Assembly: GCA_016987375.1 (NCBI GenBank)
Contig: PJRA01000453.1
Location: 713,638 to 777,637 of the forward strand
Source: Brachionus koreanus
Taxonomy: Eukaryota > Rotifera > Eurotatoria > Ploima > Brachionidae
Direction: 5' to 3'
Length of the DNA: 64,000 nucleotides
The position numbers and the translations under genes are program-made. Below, piece after piece: positions 1-13,991 of this stretch (within the stretch, counting starts at the first letter, position 1; each line of letters opens with the position of its first letter). The notes under the pieces were generated by a model. That model saw nothing but the letters and a program-made list of their open reading frames with translations. It was not told the DNA's origin and did no database searches.

Positions 1-1084
1 TTAATATAGATTAGATTCTCAAGTTAGATTTTATGACTGGTCATTTATTAAGAAAAAAATTCGATTCTCTTGCTGTTACATAACTCAACATATTTAAATA
101 AATAATCATGAGAATTTCTGACTTGAAAATATCCTCAGGAAAGATTTTATCAATTATTGAATGGAATTTGTTTGTAAAAGAGCATAAAAATAAATCAAAT
201 TAAAGTAAAATTGTCTTTAAAATAAATTATTTGAATCCATACATAGTCAATCTTAATTAAAATAAACAGTTTAAATTAAGTTAATGAGGCGTATAGAATA
301 AAATTAATTTTTTTTAATTTGTTTTAGTTTTATTAAAACTGAAAAGCACTTGATTCACTCCATTAATTTTATTCACAAGATTGTCATTTGAGTTCAAAAA
401 TGCAAAACTATATTTCATGATTTTAATCAACTAAAATTCTAAGCTTCAAATATCTTAATTAATTTTTGATTGTTTTTTGATTGAAATTGGTTGACAATTA
501 ACTAATGAGAAGTGAAGTGTATCCGTTCAATCCAATTTTTAAAATCAAATTTTCCACTCCCAGTACTATTCAAATATTTAAATACTCGCAGCACAAATAG
601 TGAAAACTTAATCAAAACACTTAAAATAAACATTACAGTTTTAATTAAATCATATGCACTTTTAATTCTCAACATCACTTGTTAAATTTGCCCAAAGTCA
701 ATAAATATCAAATTTATTAATTATATGTATTTCGAAATGTCTTCATATAGTTAATCACTCAAAACATAGCAATCTCATGTTTTATCAATAGAATTGTTTA
801 TTTCATTTCGAAAATTATTCATCGATAAAATTCAAAAATTTTTTCCAAATTAAATAATTTAATAAAATATTTTTCTTATCTTAGAAATTTTTTGATTTAT
901 TGAATAAATGAATTTTTATTAACTATAGTTTTAGCTAAATTTTAAAAATCTCTCAACTAAAGCTTTAATATGCGAACAATGAATGAAATTTAAAACCCTT
1001 TATAAAAAAAATCGGGCTGATCATCAACATTTGAAAAGTTTAAAAATCTCAATAATATAAAATAATTTAGTAAATTTGAAACAG
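1..1084. other. Intergenic A/T-rich DNA, no gene seen
   Basis: Homopolymer-rich A/T sequence with stops in all frames. I see no coding exon, RNA gene or clear repeat here. It may include an intron of a plus-strand gene ending near 1203, but nothing in it shows that directly. Confidence 0.5.
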
Positions 1085-1203
1085 CAAATTTAAATATCTT
1101 GACCATGTTTGGTTTCACAAAAAAGAACTATGTATTGCATGCGATAGAAGAAGAGCTAGAAACAAAAAGCAACCTGAGAGGCGTTTACTTAGATGAAAAT
1201 TAA
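1085..1203 (+). CDS. Possible orphan terminal exon of an unidentified gene
   Basis: A short stretch of clearly higher G+C than its surroundings is open from an AAACAG acceptor-like site to a TAA at 1201-1203. It contains an ATG at 1105 that would give a 32-residue peptide with a charged stretch (AIEEELETKSNLRG). A polyadenylation-like AATAAA follows about 60 bp later. The composition and the acceptor suggest the last exon of a plus-strand gene whose earlier exons lie further left or are too small to recognise. I do not recognise the peptide. It could equally be chance. Confidence 0.25.
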
Positions 1204-1573
1204 GAACCAAAGTTTCTTTTTTTTCTTATTATTCATTTAATCATTTAATTTTTTCAATTTAAAAATAAAATAACATATGAGGTAATTCACAGACATAGTA
1301 CTGTAAACAACGGTGTGTGTCATCAATTGTGCCAAATGTTATATTAATTCAATAAACCAAATGTTAGATATTTCAACATTAAAAATGTTTTTTTTTAAAT
1401 TTTGTTCTATTCCATTGTACCAAATAAATATCAAATAAGCTTATTATTATATAAAAAAAATTTAATTTTGTCAATAATTTATTTATTTAATTTTAAAAAT
1501 ATTAATACTAAAAATTTTTTTTTATACAATAATTACACAAAATAAATTTACACTGAATAATAAAAACAAAAAT
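1204..1573. other. Intergenic, convergent 3' ends
   Basis: A/T-rich spacer between the possible plus-strand terminal exon and the 3' end of the minus-strand lectin receptor. It contains poly(A)-signal-like AATAAA or TTTATT motifs for both strands and nothing else that I can recognise. Confidence 0.4.
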
Positions 1574-3736
1574 TTAAATAGCTGAAACTCCGCTTGAGCT
1601 AGACGAGAATGTAATTAGGGGTTGATTAGAAGAGGCGTTGGACGAGGCTGGCGACAATTCTCCATAGACCACACACGAATATTGTTCCTGTTCATTTAGC
1701 TTTACTTGCTGTTGATGGTGTTGAGGTAGCTGCTTGAGTAAGACAACAGTAGGGTTGATGGGAACAGGCCGAATTGTGGTCATATAATGCGAATTAATAG
1801 TTCCACACGGCATGACAACCATTGAGTCAAATGAAGGCATGTGATTAATTGGATTGTATTCGGCATAATTATTCCATTGATTGTTTTGTTTGTTTAAAGT
1901 CTCGTAATAATGCTGAGTCGGTTTGTTTGTATTGTAGGCCAATTCTGAGCCACTCGATGATAATGACTCACATGCTGACATGTGCTCTAAGTCGAATGGC
2001 GGCACTTTGGCATACGAATCAACACTTGATGTAAGAGTACGATTAGTTGATTTATTAGATCTTGACATAGTACTTGAACGATACGTTTGTTGATCAATAT
2101 CGTTTTTATTCTCGTAATATTTTCTTAGCTTTTTACTCAAATAGCTCCATAGACAAAAAATATTTATTGCTATAAGAACTATTGAGACTCCGCAAGCAAT
2201 AGCTATAATTAGAATAAAATCTTGGCTTAATAAAGCAATATTGTTGTCGTTTTTGAGAGCTATTTTAAACGTCGATGTAACATCTTCGTTGTCTTCAATT
2301 GTAATGATGCTTTTGAGGATTTTAGTTGTGCTTGATTTGCTTGTCGATCGAGAACTATGTGTGCTCGGTCTCTGTGTGTTTAGTATCGAATTTGAATTAA
2401 CACTTTTCCTAGTACTGCTCTCTGACCTAAATGAAGATGAAAATATTGTCGATGACGATCCACATGCCACTCGAATTAGTCTATTGCCACTATTATCGCT
2501 CAGACCAGAAATTAATTTTTCTCTCTGTTTAGTCAAAACAGGCTCAAATTCGCAGATAAAAGCATTTTTTTGCATACATGACTCCTCGGACCAATCATTA
2601 AGTGCTTTGGTAAAGCACTTTGATTCGTTTTGTTTACGAGACCAGTATTTTACTCGATCGACAAGAAAATGATCTATTCTCATATCATCGACAAAGTCTT
2701 TGATTGAAATTAGACGACCATTGAGTGACTCGCATGACTTGGATGCCTCGAACCAGTCCAGTTTATAGGAATTTTTTTCGTCATCATCGCCAAAAAGCTT
2801 AATGCACTTGTTAGAACTAAATCGCTTTGAGTTAAACGGGCAATATGTTTCCGACTGTGTCGATACTTTGATCAAAAAGCCTCTTCTTGTTATAACATCA
2901 TCGGATTTAAATTCTAAGCTAAACTTTGCACCTGACGAATAGAGCTCTTTGAAACGCTTGTTTTGTCCACACATTGACACATCTTTTTTGTCTGATTTAA
3001 TTCTAAAATAGTCTTTTTGACACACATCAGTTATACTCTCTTCCAAATCGAATTCATAGCTTCTAAAGACCAAATTCATTTCTGATTTGGTACTAATGCT
3101 TGATTCAGAATTTGAATCTATTTTGACATATTCCATTTTACAGCTGCAATTGTTCATGTTGTTTTTGTATTCGATGGGATAGTCTGGACTAGTCAAATAG
3201 AACGAACCAAATCTTGATAGTGAATTTGAATTTTTATTCTTGGCAAAACTTGAGTCTATGATAAAAGTCTCGTCATTTGAGCATATGTCTATTTTTTGAC
3301 TACCCGGTATGCATTCGTATGCAATTGAAATGTAGTCGGAGTTGTTTTTGCATGAGTGTAAGAATTGTGCGTCTAGGACAATGTCGCACGAGTTCAGGCC
3401 GTTGCATTGATTGGCAATGTAGTCGACAGTGACCACACAGTCGTTTGGAGACGGTCTGCAGTCGTCACCCACTGCTGGTTTAGCTAAACTAACGCCATAT
3501 TTTGTTTGGCCTATGAACAAAAAGTCATTAACATTGGGACATTTCAGACGTAGTTTGTTTATATTTTGGTTTTGTTCATTTTCGTAGAATAAGTCGCGTT
3601 CAAAGTCTTCAATAATCGAATTGTATTCAGTGTCTATGTTGTGGTTAAACGCCGACAAATGTCGCGTACATTTAGTCTGATATTTCCAGCCAAACGCTAA
3701 ATTTATTTGTATCACCAAAGCTAAAATCTTAAACAT
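1574..3736 (-). CDS. SUEL-lectin/CUB/C-type-lectin single-pass membrane receptor
   Basis: Intronless 720-residue type I membrane protein. A hydrophobic signal peptide covers residues 1-16. A SUEL (rhamnose-binding, Gal_Lectin) domain follows at about 61-143, recognisable by its cysteine spacing and the NSCDIVLD and SIAYEC motifs. Next come a CUB domain (about 152-295, with FYLTSPDYP and CGQNKRF) and a short C-type lectin-like domain (about 299-397, with WFEASKSCESLNGRLISI and the final FICEFEP). A Ser/Thr-rich stalk (about 420-480), one transmembrane helix (about 508-533) and a 190-residue cytoplasmic tail rich in Ser, Tyr and Gln complete it. The CTLD lacks an obvious EPN/QPD sugar-binding motif, so calcium-dependent sugar binding is doubtful. 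Likely a cell-surface adhesion or recognition receptor; ligand unknown. The ATG at 3736 directly precedes the signal peptide. The architecture is clear; no orthologue name is offered. Confidence 0.9.
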   Translation of the reverse strand: MFKILALVIQINLAFGWKYQTKCTRHLSAFNHNIDTEYNSIIEDFERDLFYENEQNQNINKLRLKCPNVNDFLFIGQTKYGVSLAKPAVGDDCRPSPNDCVVTVDYIANQCNGLNSCDIVLDAQFLHSCKNNSDYISIAYECIPGSQKIDICSNDETFIIDSSFAKNKNSNSLSRFGSFYLTSPDYPIEYKNNMNNCSCKMEYVKIDSNSESSISTKSEMNLVFRSYEFDLEESITDVCQKDYFRIKSDKKDVSMCGQNKRFKELYSSGAKFSLEFKSDDVITRRGFLIKVSTQSETYCPFNSKRFSSNKCIKLFGDDDEKNSYKLDWFEASKSCESLNGRLISIKDFVDDMRIDHFLVDRVKYWSRKQNESKCFTKALNDWSEESCMQKNAFICEFEPVLTKQREKLISGLSDNSGNRLIRVACGSSSTIFSSSFRSESSTRKSVNSNSILNTQRPSTHSSRSTSKSSTTKILKSIITIEDNEDVTSTFKIALKNDNNIALLSQDFILIIAIACGVSIVLIAINIFCLWSYLSKKLRKYYENKNDIDQQTYRSSTMSRSNKSTNRTLTSSVDSYAKVPPFDLEHMSACESLSSSGSELAYNTNKPTQHYYETLNKQNNQWNNYAEYNPINHMPSFDSMVVMPCGTINSHYMTTIRPVPINPTVVLLKQLPQHHQQQVKLNEQEQYSCVVYGELSPASSNASSNQPLITFSSSSSGVSAI

Positions 3737-3891
3737 TTTCTTTTATCGCGCTTTTACTCGTTCAATATTTCATCTATTTATATTTCTAAACAGAAAAAAA
3801 ATAAAATAAAAGAAAATTTATAAACAAACTGTTAATAAAATACGTGTTAAACGCCAAAGCTGTAAAATAATAAAGTTCTGTTACTCTCATG

Positions 3892-3915
3892 GAGAGAGAG
3901 AGAGAGAGAGAGAGA
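3892..3915. repeat. (GA)n microsatellite upstream of the lectin receptor
   Basis: About twelve GA units lie some 155 bp upstream of the lectin receptor ATG, in its probable promoter. In some animals such tracts bind GAGA-type factors; here it may be only a simple repeat. Confidence 0.85.
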
Positions 3916-6900
3916 ACGAGTCAGAAAAAATTAAGATAATCCAATTGAAATAAAAGAGAAAAGGTGAGTTAATATGTTTTTTGCTTGTTTTTAACTGAAC
4001 TGACATTTATGAACATATTGAAAATTTGGCATAGAATCTAATATCCAAATTGATTAATTTAATTACTTATTCGACTGGACTGTGAATTGCCTAGTATTAA
4101 ACCTAGCCAATAAATCATCCTGTTCGCTAATCGATTATCATCGATTTTCGAGTTGTTTCGCTGATAGACTTTATCTTTCAATAGGAAAATATTTTTTTTA
4201 TATTTTTAACTAAATTAATCAGTTGCAATATCGCGTTAGCATGTCTACAAACTAAGCTTTCAATTATCTAAAATATTCTCAGACGAATATAGATATCTAT
4301 ATCTTAAGCAAATTGAATATCAATGTCGACCTTGAAGATAAAAAAAACTATTACCTAGTTTTAGCGATTTGAGAAATACCAAATCGCATTTTGAAAATTT
4401 TCTTCTTTATTTTTGATAATAAAAAAAAAATAATGAAATTTAAACAGACCTTTTTATTGATTAAAATGTTTAAATTTTTAGAAAGTAGTCGAAAATTAAC
4501 ATGCTCATTTAACAAAACTATTGACTACAATACTTGCTGTAAATGTTAAAATCTATTAGATTACCTAGGCTATTGTCAGCATAAAAAATTGTTAAGTAAT
4601 TTATTCATCGACTACTAAAATCTTGATAAAAAATAAAAAACTAATTATTATGTAAACCACAATAATTATTCTAAATCCAAGTGTACTAAAAAAATATATA
4701 TTTATTATTATTAAAATAAGATTACATCTCTAGTTGAGCAACATGACAAAATATTTTTTATCTACTTACAGGAAAGAAAATGATCAATATTTGTTTAATT
4801 TGAAAATTAAAATAAAATACAAAATTGAATTAAGTTTGATTAATTAGGATTTTTAATAGTGGGTTTCTATTAAGTGCTGCATCTTCTAGTCATTCTATTG
4901 CTCGTCTTAATTGTAAATACTAACCACTAAATTTTTCTTACTTCAGATATATTTCTTATAATAAATCTTAACACTAAACGAATGTTAATTTTTTTCTCTT
5001 TTATTTGAACTCAAAGAAAATTTTAAAATTAAAACATCTAACTGATTTGTAAAATTATTTTGAAACTAATTACCGACAATGAGGTAATTACATTGATCAA
5101 AGTTGAATTACCGGCACTATTAACAAGCTAGTCTATATGCCATTATCTAGAAAATGTAGGAGTAGTAATCGCATACTGTCCGATATTTTTTAGGGAAAGA
5201 TCAAAATGGCTAGCCAGCTAATATCAGTCATTTTGATTTTTGATTGAAATTGAGCTGATCAAACTAGAATGAGAATTAGGTTCGTTTTGTACTAACTTTT
5301 GAGAATGAAAACAACTTTTATCATTTTTTCGCCTGGAGAAACGCGACTGAACTCTATTCTTGCTTAGCAACTGGTTATTCTCACTAATATTAACTTTTCT
5401 GATATAATACTCAAGCAAAATAGAATTGAAAACCATAGTCCAGGTTGTGTTGTTAAGCTACTTATTCACTAATACTTAATAAAAATATATTTACCTATTT
5501 ATATTTTTTTTTTCAATAAATAAATAAAAAAATAAACGAATTATTTGAATAGTATTAGTAGTTTGCTTTTTCTTTTCTCTTTTTTGTTAGTTATGTATTA
5601 TATTTGTGGCCAGTAGTTTTTTGTTTAGTTCGTGGTTTCACATGAATTGTTTACAAAATGTATATTCATACCTGTAATTGCATAACAAAAACATGTTCAT
5701 TTAAACATTCACTTTATAAGCAAATAGTACGGAATGGCTGATTAATATTCAAATATTTGACATTTATAGAATTTGACTACTTTTCATCATTAACGATTAT
5801 ATGCTAAAAAATTTTATTACTATTTTGTTTCTGTTTTTAAATAAAATCTTTTAACGATTGTTTAATGGCTTTTGCAAGTCAAATATTTGATTTTTTTACT
5901 AAATTGATTTTTTATACCAGGAAACAAATGAAAAAACGATTTTTTCTCTCTTTCTTTCTCTGTAATTAACAAACGTTCTAATTTATTCGCTTAAACGAGC
6001 AGTCAAGTGACAGCTCTGTGCGTTTGGCCACGCATATACACACACAGCATTCAAAATTGGAATTTTATCATTAAATCTTAACTATTTGTTTATCTAAATA
6101 GCATGTTTTCTTTTTTATTCTACATAGAAAAATATTGAAGATTTATGATGAGAAATCTTATAAATTGTTTCTGAGTTTTTCTTCCTAAATCTTTGACTTA
6201 TTTGCTTAATTTAACAAACTAATGAAAATTACATATCGATCAGAAATTTGAAACCTGACCAAGTCCGAAGCAAATATTTGCTTCTAAGTCTTATGTCGTC
6301 TTCTTAATGAACTTCATTTGATCCCATATTTTTTAATTAGAACCTGAGAGAGCTGGCATGCTGTGCTGATAAGTTGAGGTAATCTCGTTTTTCGAGTACT
6401 CTCAAATGTTTAATGTGCGCGAAAAAAAAGTCAGAACAAAAATTTAATTAAAACAAATTTAATTTTTTATGTACATGCCCAAAGCAATAAGTAATTAATC
6501 GAAATTTTATGACAACCATTACTAAATGATTTTTCTAATTTTATTGTCTAAATAATCATCTCCCCAAAGTAATAAGTTGCAGAAATATTTTCTACCTTTT
6601 TGGCTCTAAATTGCATAGCTTAAATTCTTGGTCGATGATTGATTAATGGCACGGCCCTTCTTCCGACAAAAAAAATCCTCACTAATTCAATAAAATAGAC
6701 CAGATAGAATTTGAGCCGGGCCAGATGAATTAAGATTTATATCTTAGTAACCATGAATCGACGTCTGACTGAGCTTATTTTTAAACAAGCCTCATGCCGA
6801 TTTCTCCAAAGTAATGTACAACAACAACAAAAACAACTAGCCAAATCTAATAAAAATAGATTAAAAAGCGGATCGAAATAGTTTTTCATTTGACAAAACA

Positions 6901-9900
6901 AGGAAACAATAGTGAAAAAATTTTAACTATGTTCAATTAATTGATTTTTTTTTTTACTTTTTAATAAAAATTAATTACTTTTTAAATTAATCAAAAAGAA
7001 AAAATACCTTGAGATCAAGCGACCTTATTACTATGCTAACCTTATCATTAATCGAGCACTCTTCAAAAACAATCGCTTTCTTTAGATCAGTAGTAGCACT
7101 TGAATATCGACAAGCTTATTAATCACATTTATAGCTTTGTTTAGCTATTCAAATGGACGTCCAATTGATTACAAAAATAAAGTGCTTTTTTTAATACCGA
7201 CTCTTCCAAAGATGTCACATTATTATATTAGTTTTTTTTTTCTATTTCACTTATTTAATCTTAAAATAAAAATTAAGAATTTTTTATTTCTAATTTTATT
7301 TTCAATTAACTTTAAATAAAAAATACAATTAGATATTACGAAATTGTTAGTTAAAATTAATTAGACCAAATGATGATGTCGTTAACCTTTAGTGAATGGC
7401 GATTATGTAATTAAAAAGAAAAAAAAACTATTGTAAATGTTATACAAGTAGTTGGGTTTTCAATTGAACGGAAACACAGATGAAAATCACTGAGTCGAAA
7501 TTAAAAACCATTGACTAGAAACAAATAAATGTTTTCTCAGCATTATTTGTTGACAAATAGTCTATTCAATAGCCTTATCAATTCTATGAACTTTTTTACA
7601 AAAAAAAAAATTCTGAAATACACTTGAGAAAAAATGAATTTATATTTACATAACTAGTGACAAAGAGCAAAAAAAAACCGGTGAGCAAAGTTCACTTTAA
7701 ATCGTTTATAAAAATTAATTAGGCTTATTTTATTAATGCTCATCGTATCGCCTTTTATTTCTGTTAATGGTAGCTCACATTTAATACGATTGAAATGCGC
7801 GCCATCGCATAAATATTTGCATTAGTAACTCTTTGTAATGTATCTAATCCTTTAAAAACTAGCCAACAAATCGAGGTGTTTTTTGTTAAATTTTTTTTCC
7901 TATTTTTTTTTATTGTCGGCTTATTTTGATTCTTTACCACGCTTAATTTATTCAATGTATAATTAGCTTTGTAATTAAAGAATAGCTTTGCAAAATATTT
8001 GTTCATGGTTAAGTGAGTTTTATCGCTTTTATTTAATCGATTTCAAATATTGACTTACCAATAAAAACATCATTTTATGATTAGATAATAACATATTTTT
8101 TATTATCTTCCGCTCTTTTTGAAACATCATTCTCTGTAAACATGCTCAAGTGCATTCACAGCCTTTGATCTCTTATCTAATACTTGCCCTGTCACTTGAC
8201 TTTACGACTCAACGCACATACACACACTACAGTACTTCCTTTTACTAAATTAAATTAGAAGTCTGACTTCAAAATAAGAATGGTGTATCTAAAATTGATA
8301 TTTGTATCTTCTCCTACCATGCCTAAAAATTAACTTTACATTTATCAATTTTTTTCAAGCTTAAATTAACTTTCCTAAATAAAATTTTGTTAAATAAATT
8401 ATTTTTTTTATTTTTATTTATTTATTTTCAAAAAAAAAAATTACGCCATATAAAAATATTAAATTATAAAAGAAATTCTTCCAATATAAAAAAAAGACAA
8501 TTTTTTCAATCATACCATTAAATCTACATGCTTATAAAAAGGATAGATTTACATAATTTGTATTATACTTAATTATTATTTTTAGTAGTATTTTTTTTTA
8601 TACAATAAATTTGTTTATTATTTGAATTAAACTTTAATAAATTTAAATTATTTTATGTACAAAAAAAAATATTGACAAAACAAGATTGTTTTATTTTATC
8701 TAATTTTAAAACTAAACTTTAGCTAAATGAAAAATTTTGTGAAGGGCATCAAAAATGCTTAGATAAAATAAAAATTTTAGTTTTGCTTGTTCATTTGATC
8801 AGCTTAATTCGCTTTGAGTGCAAAAAAAAAAAATAAAAAAAAGTTGTAAAAAAATATGAACTTATTCTTTTAATAAAAAAAAAAATTCACGATTAACTCG
8901 TGTCCATTCCAACTAACACTTAGGATCGATAAAATAACCACTAAATTTAAACTATTATCTTTAAAAAAAAATAAAATGACATAGTATAATATCAAAAAAT
9001 ATTCATTAGAAAAAAATTTGTTTAAAATGCAAATTTTTTTTTCTAAATTGATTTTTAATGTTTGAAAAATTGCATTTTTTGACTAATAGTGGCCAAAATA
9101 CCCGATGCTCAAACTAGTGTGAATAATACTATCTAGCTTTAAAAAAAAATGTGCTCGACATATTTTTGTCATAGCATTGTATCTGGTTAGTATTGAGCCA
9201 AATTGGAAGATAATATGCAAAAAATCAATTAGTCTCACTTCAATAGAATATGTTCGAAATTTTAACCTCGAATTTTTTAAAGCAAAATCTATAGTCCAGA
9301 TCGCATGGTTCAATAGAATCAATTTAAATAAATATTCTCAAATGAAACACAAAAAATAATATTTATTTATTATCTTTATTAAACACTTTCGCTCAATCTA
9401 ATGCCCGCTCGAGACCTTGAATACTAATTTTATGACTCTCTTGAATAGAAAGCGGCGGCTATAGGTCTACATTTAAGTTTTATTACCCCATATATCTATT
9501 TAATAGTCATTTAAAAGTCCATGCATGATAACAGTCTTCTTAATCGAGCCCCAACTGAATACAGCCATTAATATCAAGCGTCAAATTTTATTACTGCTCT
9601 AAAAAACTCTCCAAGCGATACTTTAAAAAACAAACTTTAAAACCAGTAGTCGGCACGACTCGAGTCTAAGAATTTCGGCACACAAAGTATTTAAGCTAAT
9701 CACTTAAAAGCTCTTAAATAGAATTTAATTATACAACAGCATAAAATACACCTTTGGGCTAAATAAATTGAGTCTGAATGTTAGCTTTGTTTGATAAGAT
9801 TAATAAAATTAAGAATTCAATATTTGAAAAAGTTTTGGCCCAACATTGTACGTAATAATCTCCTCAATTTGGCAAGAGGTTCAAATTTCAAGCTATCTCG

Positions 9901-12900
9901 ACTTTCAATTGAACGCAAATAAGCCAAATCTTTTTTTTTTTATTGTTCGAAAGCCTTAATCTCGGTTTAAAGCAATGAAAATAAGACTAATCTTTTTAAT
10001 AGTCCTAGTTGTCACACTATTAGACTTGCGAGTCACTTGAAATTCTAAAGTTAATTAGATTTGATTTTTTTTTTGATAGTTAAATTAAAAATCGCAAGCC
10101 GATTTTTATATTTTTAACCTCAATTATCTGGTTACATTCTATTCTCTAAAAGTTAAAATTTAATTCTATTGAAAAAAAAAGAGAATTTTTAATTTAAATT
10201 CGAGTAGTTATCTAATATTGCATAAGATATCTGGTAACAACTTGTTAAAGTATTAATTTCTAGCCCTAAAGATGTAAATCGGATGCTTTAAATCAATATT
10301 TTTTGTTCCGTTTCACTTCTAGTTAAATTAATGAATTCAAGAAAAAAAACTGAATTTCAAACCCTCTTTTGTATTAATTAAAAAAAATTTTTTTCTATTA
10401 AGTTGACTTAAAATAATTTGTTCCATAACTCTACAAACAACCAAAACTAATTTTCTAACTTTATTTCTAATAAAATAATATTCAAGATTTTTTATTTTCT
10501 CATAAATAATTGAATAAAACCTAATTGAAAAAAGTAAATTCACCTTAAATAATTAATATTCCAATTTTTTTGACTAATAATCAATAAAACTTTAACAATG
10601 AAAAAAATTTATTCATGAAAAAATTGCTCGAAAATAGAGTCATATGTTAAAAGTGTACGTTTTTTTTTTTATAGAAAAAATAAAATTTTTGCATTTTTGA
10701 ATTTTATAAAAGTAAAAAATAATTTTTTTTTCTAATAAAAAAATAAACTGAAATCTGCGGGTAGTGATAAATGCTAAATATTCAACTGAAAAAAAAAACA
10801 TAAAAAAATCCGAGTGAGCTTTTATTTTTGACCTGAGACTAGAACGATGGCCATAAAGCTAATGTTGGCTCAGCATGAAACAATATCAAATTTCTGCCTT
10901 TATCCAAAATAGAATAAAAGAAAAAAAAGAGCGTAAATGGGTAATAGGAGCATGAAAAAGTTATTTAACTGTATAATATGAAATTTGTCAAAAAATAAGC
11001 TACTAATAATAGAAATAAAAAAAGTATAGAATGGTATATGGCCTAAATATCGTATAATTACCAGGCTGTGAAATATGACTATTCTAAAAGCTTTAATTAC
11101 ACATTGCTATAAACAAAATTAGTTTAGTGTTTCGGTTCTCAGCAACTGTATATTTATAGAAGTTCCACTATTTTTCCATCTAGTTCAAGTGCTTTGAAGG
11201 AAATGATAAATTATTGTTTATAATTAATGATTAGAAATTGTTTTTTTATTTTACGATTCAGTAAAATTTGAATAAAGAAAGCGCTCGTCTTTAAATCCAT
11301 ATTAGAAATTTGTAATTTATTAGAACCTTATTTTTCGATGGCATTAAATTTTTTGAAAATTCAACTAATAGTTTTGACATGTATTAATTTGATATTAATC
11401 ATCGAGCTGAGAATATAAACTTTTCTTCTTCTGAAATGTTCTCAAATGTACCGCTAAGGAAAATATTTAAAAAACATTTTAGTTCTATTAATTGTTGATG
11501 AAAAGTCATTTGTTCAGCTTAGACTACTTTCCGCCAATTGATCATCAAACCTTGATTAATTGTTTCCCTTAAACTTAAATTCCGTCCTAGTCTATTGTCT
11601 TTTGCTAATCCATTTTTGACTCAATGCTCTGATCTGACCAATGCATCGAAAATTATTCGATTACAAAGCTCACTGAGCAGACAATTTTTAAGATCTAATA
11701 ATTTTCAACACAAGAAAAAAGATTAATCACTTTTGCTATGGCATTTAAAGTAAACACAGATCGAACTATTAGAAAAATCACACCAGTGGTCAGCGCCTGT
11801 TTTCTAAAGATCGTGCTCTATAAAATAAACAATGTTTACATCTAAAGATTTGCCAACCGATTTATAGCTCTATTCAGATAGCGTGAATGATTTTATTTCA
11901 TTAGTCTTTTGAGTTATTGATCTATGCTGACATTTTAAATTACGGTTTTTTTTTCCAATTCGATTAAGTTTTATGACCATGTAACTTAATACTAATTTGA
12001 CTGATCACCACTCAGCCATATTTTCAAAAATTAAATGTAGACATTTTTAAAATGACTTTAAATGAAGCATATTGCTTTCTATCAAAAAATTTCAATTGAC
12101 TTTTTTTCTTCTAAATATAAACCCATTTAACTAATTTAAAATATACAAAAAAAATAAAGATAAAATTAGATTTATTTAGTTTCAATTTATCCTTTAAATA
12201 AAACAGTTAATACTCTTAGATTTTTTGCTAAATCGATTAAAAGCTTTCTATTAAATTGATTTTTAAGAATTAATTGGCATCTCAGCTTATTTCTCTACTG
12301 AACAAAAATTAAAATAGCTTTTTCTCTCAAAAAATAATAAGAAAATTTTCTTTAAATAATATTTTATTTTAAAATATTTGTTAAACTATTATTTGAATTT
12401 AATCGAAATTTTTTTACTCATAAGTCTGACCTAGTAAATCTGTTCAATTATTTTAGAATTGTCTTATAAAGTACTAGTAATGAGAACTATATAATAAAGT
12501 TGACTTGTTTTAAGAATATTGCTCCAAAAAAAAATTAATTTTATCAAATAAAAAATTGAAATAAAATAATTAAAATTTTAGAATCAAAAAGTCTGCTTAA
12601 TAGAAGAAAAGTAATGCATGTAATCATTGAGTCCGAGATAAGTTGAAGCTTTTAAAAAATGACTGCATAAAATGTACGTCTGCGATACGTATTAAAACAT
12701 TTTTAAAAACAACTCAACACTTGAATAAAGAAAAAGCTAATCTAGACCATCTGATGATTAATCGGGTTATCTGTTTCAATAAGAATTGTTTTTCAATCAG
12801 ATTTAGACATAAAGTTTTTGAATTTCGATCTAATGAAAAAATCGAATAGGCCTCTTGAAACTGTACCAAATAACATTAATGACTTTCAATTGCAAATAAT

Positions 12901-13991
12901 TAATTTAATCTTTGTTTTTGTTTGTGGCTAAATCGTTTAACAAACATTCCAAAATTTAATTTTTTTTGTCTAACTGGGTCTGAAATTTTTCCTTAATGAA
13001 AATTCCATTCAGCGTTGAAAGATTAATTTAATTAAAAATTGTATTTCAAGGCATCGAGTGTTAAAATCAGGAAGTAGTTTAAATTTTTTTCCGTGTAGAC
13101 CTAATTAGCTATATAAATTAAACATAATGCTATCTTAATAAAAATTCCCACAGGTAACTAACTAACGAATGCGACTTTTGTTTCAAGAGCTGTAATTAAC
13201 GATTATTGATCTCAACCTAAGAACTTGATCTATAATAAACAATAGGAATTAAATTTAAAATATTTTTTTCCTGTTCGCTTATGGGCCATTTCTAAGAGCC
13301 AACTAAAGGCTAAATTAATATCAAATCTGCTCGGAATACAAAGACAATTTATATTTTTAATAGATAGATTAATTCAAAGCATTTGCCTTCGAACTGACTC
13401 CAAGGCTAGAAAATGCATCCAAATTTTAGATTAATATATAAACAAACTTTTATTGATTTTATTTCTTTTAATTACTCAATCAACAATAGCAAAAATGTTC
13501 TAATTAATTTACATGGGCAAATTTTCAGTACATAAATAAATTTTATTTCCTCAGACCCAAGTGTTTAATTATCTGAAAAATAAAATTAGATAATGATAAA
13601 AAATAATTCACTTTTTATTTCATATTAAAACTTGTAAATGAAGCAATTGAATTTCTATTTTATATTAAAAAAAAAAGATTAATGTCTCATAAGTGATAAG
13701 AAAAAAAAATTATTTTAAATATTAAAAAGGCTGATTTAATCTTAAATTATTTTTATATTTATAGTTAAAAATTTAAGACCTAAGAAGTCCCTCAATTTAT
13801 TTTAAATAGACAGCGAACGGCTTCATGAGATATGTCTGATTAGAAAGTCTGGCTGTTTAAAATAGAAATAAAAACAGAATCAAAAATTTAGATTTATTTA
13901 TTTTTAAAAAATCTTCTCTATTAAGCTTTACTTATTAGAGAAAAAATATAAAAAAAATTTGTATACAAATCAGGTTAAATAGTTAAATTAA
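3916..13991. other. 10-kb gene-free A/T-rich region
   Basis: No exon, tRNA or transposon coding fragment could be supported on either strand. Open frames of 60-80 codons (for example 5224-5436, 7764-8006 and 9083-9322 on the minus strand, 12643-12849 on the plus strand) have composition no different from their flanks and show no motif. Slightly G+C-richer patches at about 6000-6060, 6240-6420, 6640-6740 and 9400-9700 might be regulatory DNA or old repeats; nothing in them identifies them. Confidence 0.5.

Noticed and set aside
5224..5436. 70-codon minus-strand frame and similar ones across 5-13 kb
   Set aside because: Length and composition expected by chance in this A/T-rich desert; no motifs or splice context.
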